From NCBI GenBank assembly GCA_003427395.1, contig BFEA01000882.1, positions 85,629 through 114,210 on the forward strand: a stretch of 28,582 bases of DNA. The letters are read 5' to 3'. This DNA comes from Chara braunii (lineage: Eukaryota; Streptophyta; Charophyceae; Charales; Characeae). The notes below the pieces were generated by a model. The model did not search any database. It saw only the letters and a program-made list of their open reading frames with translations, and had not been told where the DNA came from. Numbering within the stretch: the stretch's first letter is position 1; each line of letters starts with the position of its first letter. A program made the position numbers and the translations under genes. This document shows positions 19,154-28,096 of this stretch, one piece after another.

Positions 19154-20207
19154 TCAGGGGACATGTCCAAACCACAAACAGAAGAAAAGTTCCCTAAGTT
19201 AGGAGAGAACAGGGACGAGTTTCGTGAGAATTGTGCCGTTACTTAGAGCACGCAGAGACAGCAGAGACGAGGAGGCCAGGACCGAGGAAAGCAGCAGAGC
19301 TGAAGAGGAGGCTGCATTAGGAGAGAATGGAGACAAGCTTCTCGAATTACTGAGACCAGATTCTGTCCTTCCTAAAAGTGTGGGATTGCAAAAGAGCTGT
19401 CTGTTGCGACTTGCCATTCATCTATCTCTTCAACGTATTGTGCTGCTAGCAGCGGGCGTTCTCCCATCATGGTCAGCCTGACAGATTTAGCTGAGTGTCC
19501 GAACTGTGGGGCTTTAGCTGCTGCAATGTGTCCGAGGGAGGTGAAATCTGGCTTGTAGGCAGTATTGAACTTTTTTATTTTTTCTGATCGAGCTTCCACT
19601 ACTGCCAATTCCTTCTCAAGTTCAGTGCGTTCAGGCTTTCCTCCCACTTCTGTCTGGCTGTGAATTGGGTCCTTTTTTTTCCGTGTCTTTATTGTCTTCC
19701 ACTTCCTCGGGCGCAGGTCTTGCAGCAGTTCTTCTGCCTCCTTGCTGGCCTTCCCTTTCTCCTGAGGGTCGAGTTCTCTGGCTCTCTTCTTCTCTGCATA
19801 CCTAAAGGCAATGAACTCAGAGTATTCTTCCCCTTCATTTAGGGAGTCGTATTTATTTGTTGACGCATTGATCCCTGCAACAGTTACTTGTTTTTGTGTC
19901 CTTTCTACGTGCTTCAAGCAGGTTGTGCGAATGTTGAACAGATATTCCCTTTCCCGCTTGGCTTTTTCTATGTACTCGCAGAGCCACTGAAGAGACCCGT
20001 CGAGAGAGGGAGTCTGGTCATTGCTAGGGGCTGATCCACATGAGCTTTTGCTGTCGTCACTACCATCCTGATCCATGACCGAATCTGAGTCTTTGGTTCG
20101 TTCGTCACAAACAGGGTCTAGGGCTTGGGAGAGGTTAGGATCCGAATCATTCTCTTTTCTTCATTTCTGGTCTGATTGCCCTCCCTACTCATTGGACTTG
20201 TCCTCTA

Positions 20208-20615
20208 GAGATCCTTTGTTCTCAGTCTGCAGCTTCAACATTCTTTTATCATTCTCTTGTTTTCTCTTCTCTTGTTCTCTGCGATTGACTATCTCTTGGG
20301 TTTTCATGTACATCTTCTCAGGTTCCTTGTCGTACTCCAGTTCTGCTTGTTCCCTTACAGACTCCAGATCCTAGAGCAGGTCTTCCCTCGCCTTTTATTC
20401 CCTGATGACCCGAGATCCTTTGTTCTCAGTCTGCAGCTTCAACATTCTTTTATCATTCTCTTGTTTTCTCTTCTCTTGTTCTCTGCGATTGACTATCTCT
20501 TGGGTTTTCATGTACATCTTCTCAGGTTCCTTGTCGTACTCCAGTTCTGCTTGTTCCCTTACTGACTCCAGATCCTAGAGCAGGTCTTCCCTCGCCTTTT
20601 ATTCCCTGATGACCC
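20208..20615. repeat. 204 bp tandem duplication, one mismatch
   Basis: 20208-20411 and 20412-20615 are direct repeats, differing by one base in my reading (cttacAgactcc versus cttacTgactcc). The unit equals 68 codons, so the minus-strand frame is kept. Both copies carry the same two in-frame stops, so the duplication came after the gene had already decayed. Near identity means it is very recent or an assembly error. Confidence 0.95.
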
Positions 20616-20940
20616 GAGAGTCATTAACGAGGACTGCGTTGATCTTCGCGGGATTCCCTGCCTCCTTTCCCATTGCTTTCTGCTGGGGGGAAAATGTCTG
20701 GCTTTCTAGTGGAAAGTTCCGTGTCCAAGTAATGCCCGACCCAGTCTGGATCGTCCAGGTTGTCGTCGAAGACCCACCCGTCCCAGGACACATTGACTCC
20801 ACACAATGAACCTTCCTCTACTTCCACCAGCATGTTGGGGTGGAGTTTTCGCTCTTTCTGTTGCTTCGGGATCATTGCGCAATTCGGATCGGTGCCGAGG
20901 TGGCCTCTCTCCCTGCACCTGAAGCAGATCAGTGAAGTTT

Positions 20941-21000
20941 TGGTTGAGATATCAATCTTCTTTTTTTTTTTTTTTTTTTTTTTTGGTTGAGATATCAATC
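20941..21000. repeat. T tract flanked by 17 bp direct repeats
   Basis: TGGTTGAGATATCAATC is present at 20941-20957 and again, identically, at 20984-21000. Between them is TTC followed by about 23 T. On the minus strand this is a poly(A) run between perfect direct repeats, the layout left by LINE-machinery insertion of a nearly empty poly(A) tail. It interrupts the ORF1-like gene just before its zinc knuckle. Confidence 0.9.
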
Positions 21001-21616
21001 AGTAACTCCCTGTCTTGGATCACAAACTTCCATGTCTGGGGGAGACCGGTCGGTCGTCAGTCTTCACCTCCAGGATTGCTGTCATCGTGCCACAGTGGGG
21101 AGCCAGAAATTCCGGCGTCGGCAGAATCCATTTCAGAATTTTGTTCACCAGATACTGCCTCTCCAACCTGTTGACGATCAGTCCATGGAATCTCGGCTGT
21201 ATCTTTGTCGAATTGGACCCAAAAATTCTCTTTCATCAGTGTTTGTTCGTAGGAAACTGGGAAGGTTGGATTTGGGCAGGCGATCGTCTGCTTTTTCCAG
21301 GCTGTTATTGTGCAGATCGATCCGTTACAGTTACTTGATTTCATTTCTGTTGTAATTGTGCATGCTTCTCGTGATTGTACATTACCATGATCGAAGTCCG
21401 CCCCAGATTTTGCAAGGAGAATGCTTCATTGATTGTCTTCAGCCTATCTTCCTGTTTTAATGTTGTAATCACCCATTTTCTCTTTTCCGTAGGCATGACA
21501 CCCGCTTCGTTTCTTGCAAAGTTGAACACAACTCCGTGCTTCTCATGCAGTTCATCTAGTAAGAAATCGGATTTTGCGCTCGCCCCCAGCTGACAAGGGT
21601 GACTTTTGGCGTACAC

Positions 21617-22640
21617 GGATCACCAACGACACCAACGACTTGAGAGATTATCTCCGACTTCAAGAACAACATGCTGCATCTAGCTGGAACTCTGCCCAGG
21701 TGAAAACAGTGGAGACCGGATTTAGGTACTCTGCTGGGCGCCAGTGAACCTTCGACGGCCACTTCGATTACGACACTCGAGTGGAAGCAAACCCTTCCGT
21801 GGTGTCTCCAGGGAAGAATTGACACCAACCAACTGGCTTAATAGTAAGCAATGTACCTAGCTTCCCTTCGTGACAGAAGGGAAAGGCTAGAGAGAGAGCT
21901 CGCCAGGACAGATCACCGTGAAAGTGACACTGTTCTCAAGTGAGCACAAGGAGACAAAAGCACGGACTCGAGATCTTTACCTGCCCAGGTTCGGTCTACA
22001 CGACACACACTAAATGAAAACTGGTGTGAAACTCTCTTTTCTCCCAATTCACTGCTGCTCTTCTCCCGTCCCGCCTCCCACTGGCTGCTAACATTTTACA
22101 TCCCCATCCTACTACCCTCCCACAGCCCCCTATCCCCTACTGCTCCCTACCCACATAAAATCGACCTTTTTCTCTCCCCAATACCCCATTACCCCCTCCT
22201 ATCCCATCTTCTACGCTGGCTAAGCCGAAAACTGGCCACCCCTCTCCGATACAGCCCCCATCCTCCACTTTCTACATACCATCTCGTCCCCCGCGCCTTC
22301 CGCTCACACTTGGTCACTAACATCTAGCTAGGCCTTAACCCTCCAACGCATCCCCTCGTCATCCATCCGTTACCTTCTCATATCCGGCCGCCACACCGTC
22401 CACACATCTCATATCCCATACTGGCCCATAAGAGGCTTTTCCTCAAGCCTTCTCGTTCGTAATCCTTCCCGCTACCTCCAAACTCTCTCCTTTCCCATCA
22501 CCTGTCGACAACTTTCTCAACCACTCCTAACCCCCAGTCCACTTGTAACCCCTCCAAAACATGTGCAACCCCCTTCTCACTCTTAACCCGTAGGTGTCTC
22601 TCCTCCCCCCTCCCACCCGGATTACTCGCTGTGTCTCTTG
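21617..22640. other. Stretch without a supported gene; strand-biased pyrimidine region
   Basis: From ~22030 to ~22640 the plus strand is strongly rich in C and T, with many CCCC, CTCCC and ACCCC words and few G. A hairpin CTAGCTTCCCTTC / GAAGGGAAAGGCTAG lies at about 21854-21889. No coding motif. Confidence 0.55.
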
Positions 22641-22908
22641 TCCCCGTGCCGCCTCCGCGCTTACGAGTTGGCCAAGATCCCGCCATTTTGTCTCCCCCTC
22701 ATCCTATCCCTCTACAGGTTCGTATCCGGGTTTTGTTTCCCCCATAACGGCACTCCACCCTCACCCAACGCACAACCTCTCTCCCTCTGCCATACCGCTC
22801 CTTGCTTCTTAAAACAAGGGGAGAAAGAAAAAAAGGGAAGAAAAAGGCAAAAAAGAAGAAGGGAAGTGGAAAGCACAGAAGTAAGCAAAGGACCTCTCCA
22901 ATCACAAC

Positions 22909-23338
22909 ATGCAGGGCCGGGCCAATCGCCGCACGGCGGCATCCTTCAAACAGACTTTTGCAGATCTCCTCATCAACAATGCGGAATCCCCGGGCAACAA
23001 AGTCGACCTCAAGTGTGATCGACAACGATGCACTGAAGTTTCTCATTGAGAGCACGAAGGTAGAAGGTGTGCAACCCGAACACAAAAAGCATTGTGGAAA
23101 GAGGTCGAGGTCCGGTAGGAGAGGAGCTGCACCAAGGCATAAGGGGAGCCTAAGCACGGTGATGAAGGCAGATGGACTGCACCTCGCAGACCAGCAGAGT
23201 TTCAGTACCATGTTGCTAGTAAATGCCATACCGCACGAAGCAGTCGCAGAGGACAACGGCCCGAAGCTTGTGTCTACTCCCCAGCATGTTGGTGGTGGCA
23301 GCCCCAATGGACAGTGGACAGGAACCCTGGGGATGTAG
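22909..23338 (+). pseudogene. Unrecognised coding remnant before the reverse transcriptase
   Basis: An ATG at 22909 opens a frame with RTAASFKQTFADLLINNAE. After a one-base frame change near 23015 it continues openly with VIDNDALKFLIESTKVEGVQ, a basic patch and then HEAVAEDNGPKLV, ending at TAG 23336. The open frame that includes 22802-22908 starts on a TTG and is lysine-rich because of an A-rich tract, so I do not use it. Strand, spacing and style suggest the N-terminal part of the RT gene that follows, but no domain is recognisable. Confidence 0.4.
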
Positions 23339-23400
23339 TGGTTATGTGCCCTTCCACGTAACGCCACTGGCTCCAAATGATGTTCTCATAGAACGCAGAG

Positions 23401-24784
23401 TACGAACCAGTGACTGAAAAAGCAGAAGCTGCGCTGCTCCTGGAGGTCGAAAAGGAGTTCAAAGGAGAATTGCAGTTAATAGATGACGGTGGGAGCGCGG
23501 AACCCAGCAGCAAAGATTGGTGAGGCCTATGTCCTGCCTACCGTCATCATCCGAATAGAAATCCTGGCCGTTATCGCCAAAGCTGGACAGAAAGTTGCAC
23601 TAAATACAGCTATAATGACCGGGCGTTCGGCTCGGGTGAAGACAGTATGCACAAGGACCTGGCCAAGTGGAGGCTGATTGCCCCAGCTGTGCAGATGGTA
23701 ACAGACCGCGGGCTGTAGGCTAGCTTGTGCGCTGAACTTCCTGCTCAAGAGAGCAGTGTTCAGGCATTTTACCTCAAGGCCGCAGCGCTCCTCAGGACGA
23801 AGCTCGATAAGGCAAGACAGAAGTTGACTGTATTTGGCGAACAGTCAATGGCAATGGAGTCAAGCGATAACATTAAGGAGACGTTTACTTCACTACCACA
23901 CAGAGCGATCGTCTGGGCTGTGGACTGGATATTAGGACACAATGGGAGACTGGCTACAGGAGCAATGGGAGACAAAAGACACACACCCACTGGGTCTCAG
24001 CACGACGGGGAGGATTGTCATACTCAGCAGGAAGAGCCTCGGACCGGGCTATGTGGATATTAACTTCAAATAGTTCAGGCAGCTGGTCCAGTCAAAGTCA
24101 CCTGATACGTACATCGCGTGTGGGACGAAAATTTTCAAGCAAGCACCGGGCATCCCCGTGTGGAAGAATCCAAGCCAAGCGCGTGCATGTAGTACGCTGT
24201 GTGCTAAGATTGAAGCCGAGTTTTAGCCGATTTCCTCAGCCTCGCTGCCGGCTGGTGCAAGGGGTCCAGCTAGTGGATGATGTCACATTGGGCATCGCAT
24301 GTGACCGACCCAACCCTGCAAGTGTCACTGCCGCAATCCACATCTAGGAGAGGTTTACATGAGCATATGGAGAGAAGCTGCTACTTATACTGGCGCGAAC
24401 TGACGATGGCTCAAACTAAAGGGATCTCATTGGTACCAGGGTGAAGGTGCTGCCCAACCCCATTTGCTTCCTGAGTCCGCCCAAGTTCAAGAACGAACCA
24501 GGACCACGATGGGGGCAAAGACCTCAGATTTCGTTGCTTCCAGGACTACAGCTCGTACTCTGACAAGACGTAAAAAACCGGTGCAATTACAGCAACTCAA
24601 CAGGCCTCAGCAGCATGCAAGTGATCCACTTTCAGCTGTCCTCCCGATGAGGGCAGTCCGTAGAGAGCTCAAGCACCGGGGATGCCATCTGGCGCTCTTC
24701 TTCCAAACACTGGGTAGATTTGCCAGGAAGACTGGCTCCATCGGTCAGGCATCGAGAACGACGAGAAGCAGGCGAGCGAAGTGA
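23401..24784 (+). pseudogene. Penelope-like or related reverse transcriptase, decayed
   Basis: RT motifs occur in order across shifting frames. LAKWRLIAPAVQMVTDRG lies at ~23650-23715. Motif A is D-N-I-K-E-T-F-T-S-L-P-H at 23866-23901, with the aromatic-Thr-x-x-Pro-His ending typical of Penelope-like RTs. Then comes FKQAPGIPV-KNPSQA at ~24130-24180, matching the G-I-P-M-G-x-x-x-S-P-x-L-A block, and V-D-D at 24273-24281 in QLVDDVTLGI, motif C with Leu in place of Tyr/Met. A C-terminal part follows, with DLIGTRVKVLPNPICF and RAVRRELKHRG. Frame changes lie near 23985, 24230 and 24540; stops include 24071, 24224 and 24344. A small inverted-repeat element splits it at 23538-23649. No GIY-YIG endonuclease is visible. 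The RT call is firm; the lineage is not. Confidence 0.72.
23538..23649. mobile_element. MITE-like inverted-repeat element, copy 1
   Basis: The left arm CTACCGTCATCATCCGAATA continues with GAAATCCTGGCCGTTATCGC. The right arm, read in reverse complement, is ATACTGTCTTCACCCGAGCC, then GAACGCCCGGTCATTATAGC. The arms match imperfectly over about 40 bp around a ~35 bp centre. It lies within the RT pseudogene, separating parts that are contiguous in related RTs, so it behaves as an insertion. No clear target-site duplication. Confidence 0.65.
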
Positions 24785-24849
24785 TTAGCCAAGTATATGC
24801 CATTGGGTAGTAGTCCTAGAGTGGCTTAGTAATGACTAGAACACTGCGG

Positions 24850-24956
24850 CAACCTTCTTCCCCCGAATACAACGTACGGTCATTATAGCCGTATCTAGAC
24901 TGAAAGGTAATGACCGGGCGTTCTATTCGGGCGTTCTATTTGGGCAAAGAAGGTAG
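24850..24956. mobile_element. MITE-like inverted-repeat element, copy 2
   Basis: Left arm: CAACCTTCTTCCCCCGAATA, then CAACGTACGGTCATTATAGC. Right arm: GGTAATGACCGGGCGTTCTA, then TTCGGG, a repeated GCGTTCTATTTGGGC, and AAAGAAGGTAG. The inner arms pair at 20 of 23 positions around a ~20 bp loop. The right arm carries a short internal duplication. At about 107 bp it is close in size to copy 1. Confidence 0.8.
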
Positions 24957-25205
24957 AAGGGCCAGCTTGCCGGGTTGTTAATTAGTCCTGCTGCTGTGCT
25001 CTCTATTCTGGCCCCCCTAGCCACAGACAGGCTGCAAGCTAGCATCTCTCCATTTTGCCCCGCCCGCACGGCGCGGATGGGTACAGACTGGTCCTGTACT
25101 GCATAGCTCAGCGGCCTCCGCCATAGAAATAGTTACCTAATTACGATACCGAGATGGAGGCAAAGCGGCTAACGTAGTGGCTATCTGGAGTAACATAGAA
25201 TAGTA

Positions 25206-25256
25206 CTACCCTCTTCACCCGATACGGTCATTATAGCTGTGTTTAGACGGAAAGAC
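25206..25256. mobile_element. MITE-like element, copy 3 (one arm only)
   Basis: CTACCCTCTTCACCCGATAC followed by GGTCATTATAGCTGTGTTTA and GACGGAAAG matches the left arm and centre of copies 1 and 2, with about ten bases lost inside the arm. The opposite arm is not found. Confidence 0.7.
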
Positions 25257-25627
25257 ACGGTTTGCAAAGAGAATCGTGCCAAGAAGCGACCAACACTGCT
25301 TTTCAAGCTTTCTGAAGCTTTCCCAGATCTGAAGAAGAAGAAGAATCCGCATGTAAAATATAACAGTCGGTCGAAGAAAAGGTGGTGCCCAGAGGCAGGT
25401 CTGTGGAAAGCCCCCAGAGGAGCGCCAGGTGTGCCACCTTGACAAAATGTGCATAGAGGAAAGTGCTCATAACTGAGACATGTGAATGCGGATGTACGAT
25501 AAGCAGTTTTGGCCGCTTTTAGTACCTATCCACTATGCTCCATGAGCATCCATGAGGACGGTCTACTGACTCCCAACTACAAAAATTCATCCGCTTCTGC
25601 TTACATACAAATCGCCAGATAATCAGA

Positions 25628-25862
25628 CGTAAGAAGTGGATAGGAAGTGGATAAGAAGTGGATAACAAGTGGATAACAAGTGGATAACAAGTGGATGACA
25701 AGTGCATAAGAAGTGGATAAGAAGTGGATTAGAAGTGGATAAGAAGTGGATAAGAAGTGGATGACAAGTGGATAAGAAGTGGATAACGAATGGATAAGAA
25801 GTGGATAAGGAACGGAGAAGACGTAAATAAGAAGTGGATAACAAGTGGATAACAAGTGGATG
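25628..25862. repeat. 11 bp minisatellite, unit AAGTGGATAAG
   Basis: About 21 head-to-tail units of AAGTGGATAAG or AAGTGGATAAC, with a few diverged units near 25795-25825. No stop is produced in two minus frames, giving spurious open frames. Confidence 0.95.
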
Positions 25863-26036
25863 ATCTATTACAAAAATAGATCGGCCAAATTAAGAGTTTG
25901 CATCTGAATGGGACGCTGGAGCCGGTTTCCAGACCAGGTGCACCCACCCACCAATAGATTGCAGCCTTTGACACAAGGAACCACTTAAGGAAAGTGTTCT
26001 TATCGCCTCGTTAAAAAAGAAAAAAGAAAAAAAGAA

Positions 26037-26098
26037 GCCGATAAGAAATGGATAAGAAGAACGGGAAGCCAATAAGAAATGGATAAGAAGAACAGTGG
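26037..26098. repeat. Two 31 bp tandem units
   Basis: GCC-ATAAGAAATGGATAAG followed by AAGAACGGGAA occurs at 26037-26067 and 26068-26098, few differences. The AATGGATAAGAA core resembles the 11 bp minisatellite 180 bp upstream and probably derives from it. Confidence 0.9.
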
Positions 26099-26342
26099 AG
26101 GAGTTTTTTTATCCGTATGGATCGATCTATTATGTGTCTGTGCGCTAAGGGATAGAGGGAGAAAAGGGGAAAGTGGGAAAAAAACAAAAAAGACAAAACA
26201 TCGATGGATGCATCAGATCAACAGACCCTTCACTAATTGTTCTTATGCACTTCTTGCATCTGATTATCAGCACAGTTCACATCAGCAAGAAAAAGCAGAC
26301 CCCAGCAGTCCACTAACTTCTAAGAACATATATATATATATT

Positions 26343-26411
26343 CAAACAGAGCTGCCCGGTAAACCGTAGGAAGAGAGGGAGGGAGAAGAGGACAACAAAC
26401 GAGGGGCTGTG
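26343..26411 (-). repeat. Retroelement core repeat, copy A, adjoining the ribozyme
   Basis: Minus-strand order: CACAGCCCCTCGTTTGTTGT, CCTCTTCTC, CCTACGGTTTACCGGGCAG, CTCTGTTTG, then an AT repeat. It directly follows the 3' arm of the hammerhead. Its right edge in plus coordinates is continuous with the ribozyme. Confidence 0.9.
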
Positions 26412-26471
26412 GCAAACTGTTTCGTCGGAGTTTCACCGACTCATCAGGAGGCTGAACCCTCAACAGTCTGC
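26412..26471 (-). ncRNA. Hammerhead ribozyme, type III
   Basis: This 60-nt minus-strand motif folds into the complete self-cleaving hammerhead. In plus coordinates, read right to left: stem III 5' arm 26471-26463; cleavage-site U at 26462 (GUU triplet, cut before 26461); stem I GAGG 26461-26458 with CCUC 26451-26448 and loop GUUCAG; core CUGAUGA 26447-26441; stem II GUCGG 26440-26436 with CCGAC 26428-26424 and loop UGAAACU; core GAA 26423-26421; stem III 3' arm ACAGUUUGC 26420-26412. Stem I has 4 bp, stem II 5 bp, stem III 9 bp with one G-U, including the essential A15.1-U16.1 pair. Every invariant core base is present. Such ribozymes process multimeric RNAs of retrozymes and other retroelements. 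Confidence 0.9.
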
Positions 26472-26620
26472 AGAATCCCCTAACTGATTACACTGTAAGT
26501 GATAATCCACCTTAACCCCGGCTGTGGTTAAGCATCAACGACTGCCCAAGAACTGATACCCTGAGGTCAGCACCAACCACTATATATCTATCTATATTAA
26601 GAAGACTGAGAAACTGAATG
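26472..26620 (-). other. Sequence upstream of the ribozyme on its own strand
   Basis: About 150 bp between an ATAT-rich tract (26580-26597) and the hammerhead. It contains CCCCGGCTGTGGTTAAG on the plus strand, and no open frame. By position it would be the 5' part of the ribozyme-bearing element; its other copies are not in this window. Confidence 0.4.
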
Positions 26621-26806
26621 ATTTCAATGTGCTTTTGTTTTCGATGTTTATCCTTTCTTCAGGATACAGTGAAACGAAGAATAAGAGGACATTGTTCCGT
26701 GTCATTCTGGTTTGTCTGTCTCTTTGCCTGTCTATCCTTTCATTTTCCTTTCTTTGCTCATCTTATTTCTCCTTCTACTTCACGTGCTTGTGGTCTTAGT
26801 GAATAG

Positions 26807-26894
26807 TTCTGTGACAATATATATATAAATTTATATATAAATATATAATTATTATTTATATAAATAGAGAGAGAGAGGACAACAAACGAGGGGC

Positions 26895-26932
<38 letters not shown>

Positions 26933-26958
26933 TAAATATATATATTGTCACAAGAATA
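26807..26958. repeat. Inverted TTCTGTGACAATATATA arms around AT repeats and a core fragment
   Basis: TTCTGTGACAATATATATAT at 26807 and the reverse-oriented ATATATATTGTCACAAGAA ending at 26958 face each other. Between them are AT repeats, the core fragment GAGGACAACAAACGAGGGGC (26876-26894) and (GA)n at 26896-26930. The arms resemble the CTGTTTGTGACGATATATA edge of the core repeat copies. Confidence 0.7.
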
Positions 26959-27004
26959 TCAGAGCGCAAAAGCAAAAAAAAAAAGAAAAAGAAAGAAAAC
27001 AAGG

Positions 27005-27024
27005 AAAAAACGAATTCGTTTTTT
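27005..27024. repeat. 20 bp perfect palindrome
   Basis: AAAAAACGAATTCGTTTTTT reads the same on both strands. Confidence 0.95.
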
Positions 27025-27342
27025 TATCTTCTTCCTTACAACTCCCCCTGTTCCGAACCTCTTGCCTACAAGGCCGCCCATGTGCATGTAGGTTCAGCGG
27101 CGGCTGCCCCCGCCCCCGTGTGTCATATCGACCCACTTGCACACAGCCAAAAGGCAAAGAGGCAAAGAAAGACGAAGGGACCAGCCAAATATAACAAATC
27201 AGGGGGAAACAAACATAAACAAATCCTAGATGACAAGTCCCACATGCACGCACCCCCCCCCCCCTCCTCCGTCACAGGCCACACAACGGGACAAGAGTTA
27301 CAAAACCAACCAGGATATCAAAACATATATACATATATACAT

Positions 27343-27422
27343 AAACAGTTTGTCACAGCCCCTCGTTTGTTGTCCTCTTCTCTCTCTCTGCCTACGGTTT
27401 ACCGGGCAGTTCTGTTTGTGAC
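27343..27422 (+). repeat. Retroelement core repeat, copy B
   Basis: Plus strand: AAACAGTTTGTCACAGCCCC, TCGTTTGTTGTCCTCTTC, a CT run, GCCTACGGTTTACCGGGCAG, TTCTGTTTGTGACG. It begins within the sequence equivalent to the 3' arm of the hammerhead, so the rest of the ribozyme is absent. It sits between ATATAC tracts (27324-27342 and 27424-27446). Confidence 0.93.
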
Positions 27423-27491
27423 GATATATACATATATACATATATACACACATAAATGTACATCTGTATGTAAGTTATAAAACAGACCTCG

Positions 27492-27629
27492 GAAATCTAA
27501 TCATATCTCCGAGCCCCCTAATTACTGCTTGCTTGCATGCGGAGATATGATTTTTTTTTTTTTTTTTTTTTTTTAATTTTAGATATGATTAGATTTGATT
27601 TCGGGGGTTCGGAGATATGATTAGATTTC
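27492..27629. repeat. 27 bp inverted repeat around a T tract
   Basis: 27492-27518 (GAAATCTAATCATATCTCCG then AGCCCCC) pairs with 27603-27629 in reverse complement with one mismatch. The inside holds a further GGAGATATGATT, a run of about 24 T (27552-27573) and AGATATGATTAGATTTGATTTC, so the ATATGATTAGATTT word occurs several times. A related direct repeat, TTACTGC-TGCTTGCAT, lies at about 27522-27539 and 27672-27690. Confidence 0.85.
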
Positions 27630-27696
27630 ACAACACATTCGCGTCCGTTTGCGGGACGAACCGCCGAATTATTTTACTGCGTGCTTGCATCAAATA

Positions 27697-27738
27697 AAGG
27701 TATAATGACCGTGCGTTCTATTCGGGGGAAGAGGGCGG
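27697..27738. mobile_element. MITE-like element, copy 4 (one arm only)
   Basis: GGTATAATGACCGTGCGTTC then TATTCGGGGGAAGAGGGCGG is the right arm of the family. The matching left arm is not found upstream. Confidence 0.7.
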
Positions 27739-27943
27739 GATGAAAGGTGTGCGTGAGGGCGCGTCTGAGACTTGGGGCGAATTCGTGCATGTTCCTGTGT
27801 GTATGGGTGTTTGAATGAACGCCTGTGTGTGGGAAGGGGGATGGGTGTAAGCGTCCGTTGTCGCCTGTGTCTGACAAGATAAGGGAATACAGTATTATAC
27901 ATTCACACATACAGTGAGAGACCGGGCGACATCCATACGGAAC

Positions 27944-28096
<153 letters not shown>

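Larger units (their letters stand above)
19372..21616 (-). pseudogene. Zinc-knuckle ORF1/gag-like gene, decayed
   Basis: On the minus strand, protein-like sequence runs from about 21616 down to the stop at 19372. First comes an RNA-binding-like region with LHEKHGVVFNFARNEAGVMP and WVITTLKQEDRL (21620-21345). A Glu/Ser-rich linker follows. Then comes a variant zinc knuckle CFRCRERGHLGTDPNC at 20926-20879, C-x2-C-x4-H-x6-C, two residues longer than the standard spacing. The stretch WVFDDNLDDPDWVGHYLDTE is followed by a coiled-coil region containing the 204 bp duplication and several stops. The last exon-like open frame, ATG at 20076 to the stop at 19372, has 234 codons and is rich in Lys and Glu. 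It is best explained as ORF1 of a LINE-like element or a gag; no RT is attached. Confidence 0.6.

Noticed and set aside
20402-20408. CTGATGA (also in the second 204 bp copy) as a further hammerhead core
   Set aside because: No following stem II and GAAA, and no pairing stem III.
25628-25862. TTATCCACTTC on the minus strand resembles bacterial DnaA boxes and suggested an origin
   Set aside because: It is the reverse of the minisatellite unit; the context is eukaryotic and no initiator gene is present.
25601-25974. Minus-strand frames reading repeated STSYPLLIHFL
   Set aside because: These are translations of the 11 bp minisatellite, with no other support.
26400-26450. Type I fold for the hammerhead, with cleavage at the GCC/GTC before ACAGCCCC
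   Set aside because: Stem I would not pair next to the core and stem III would have 3 bp; the type III fold pairs 18 positions.
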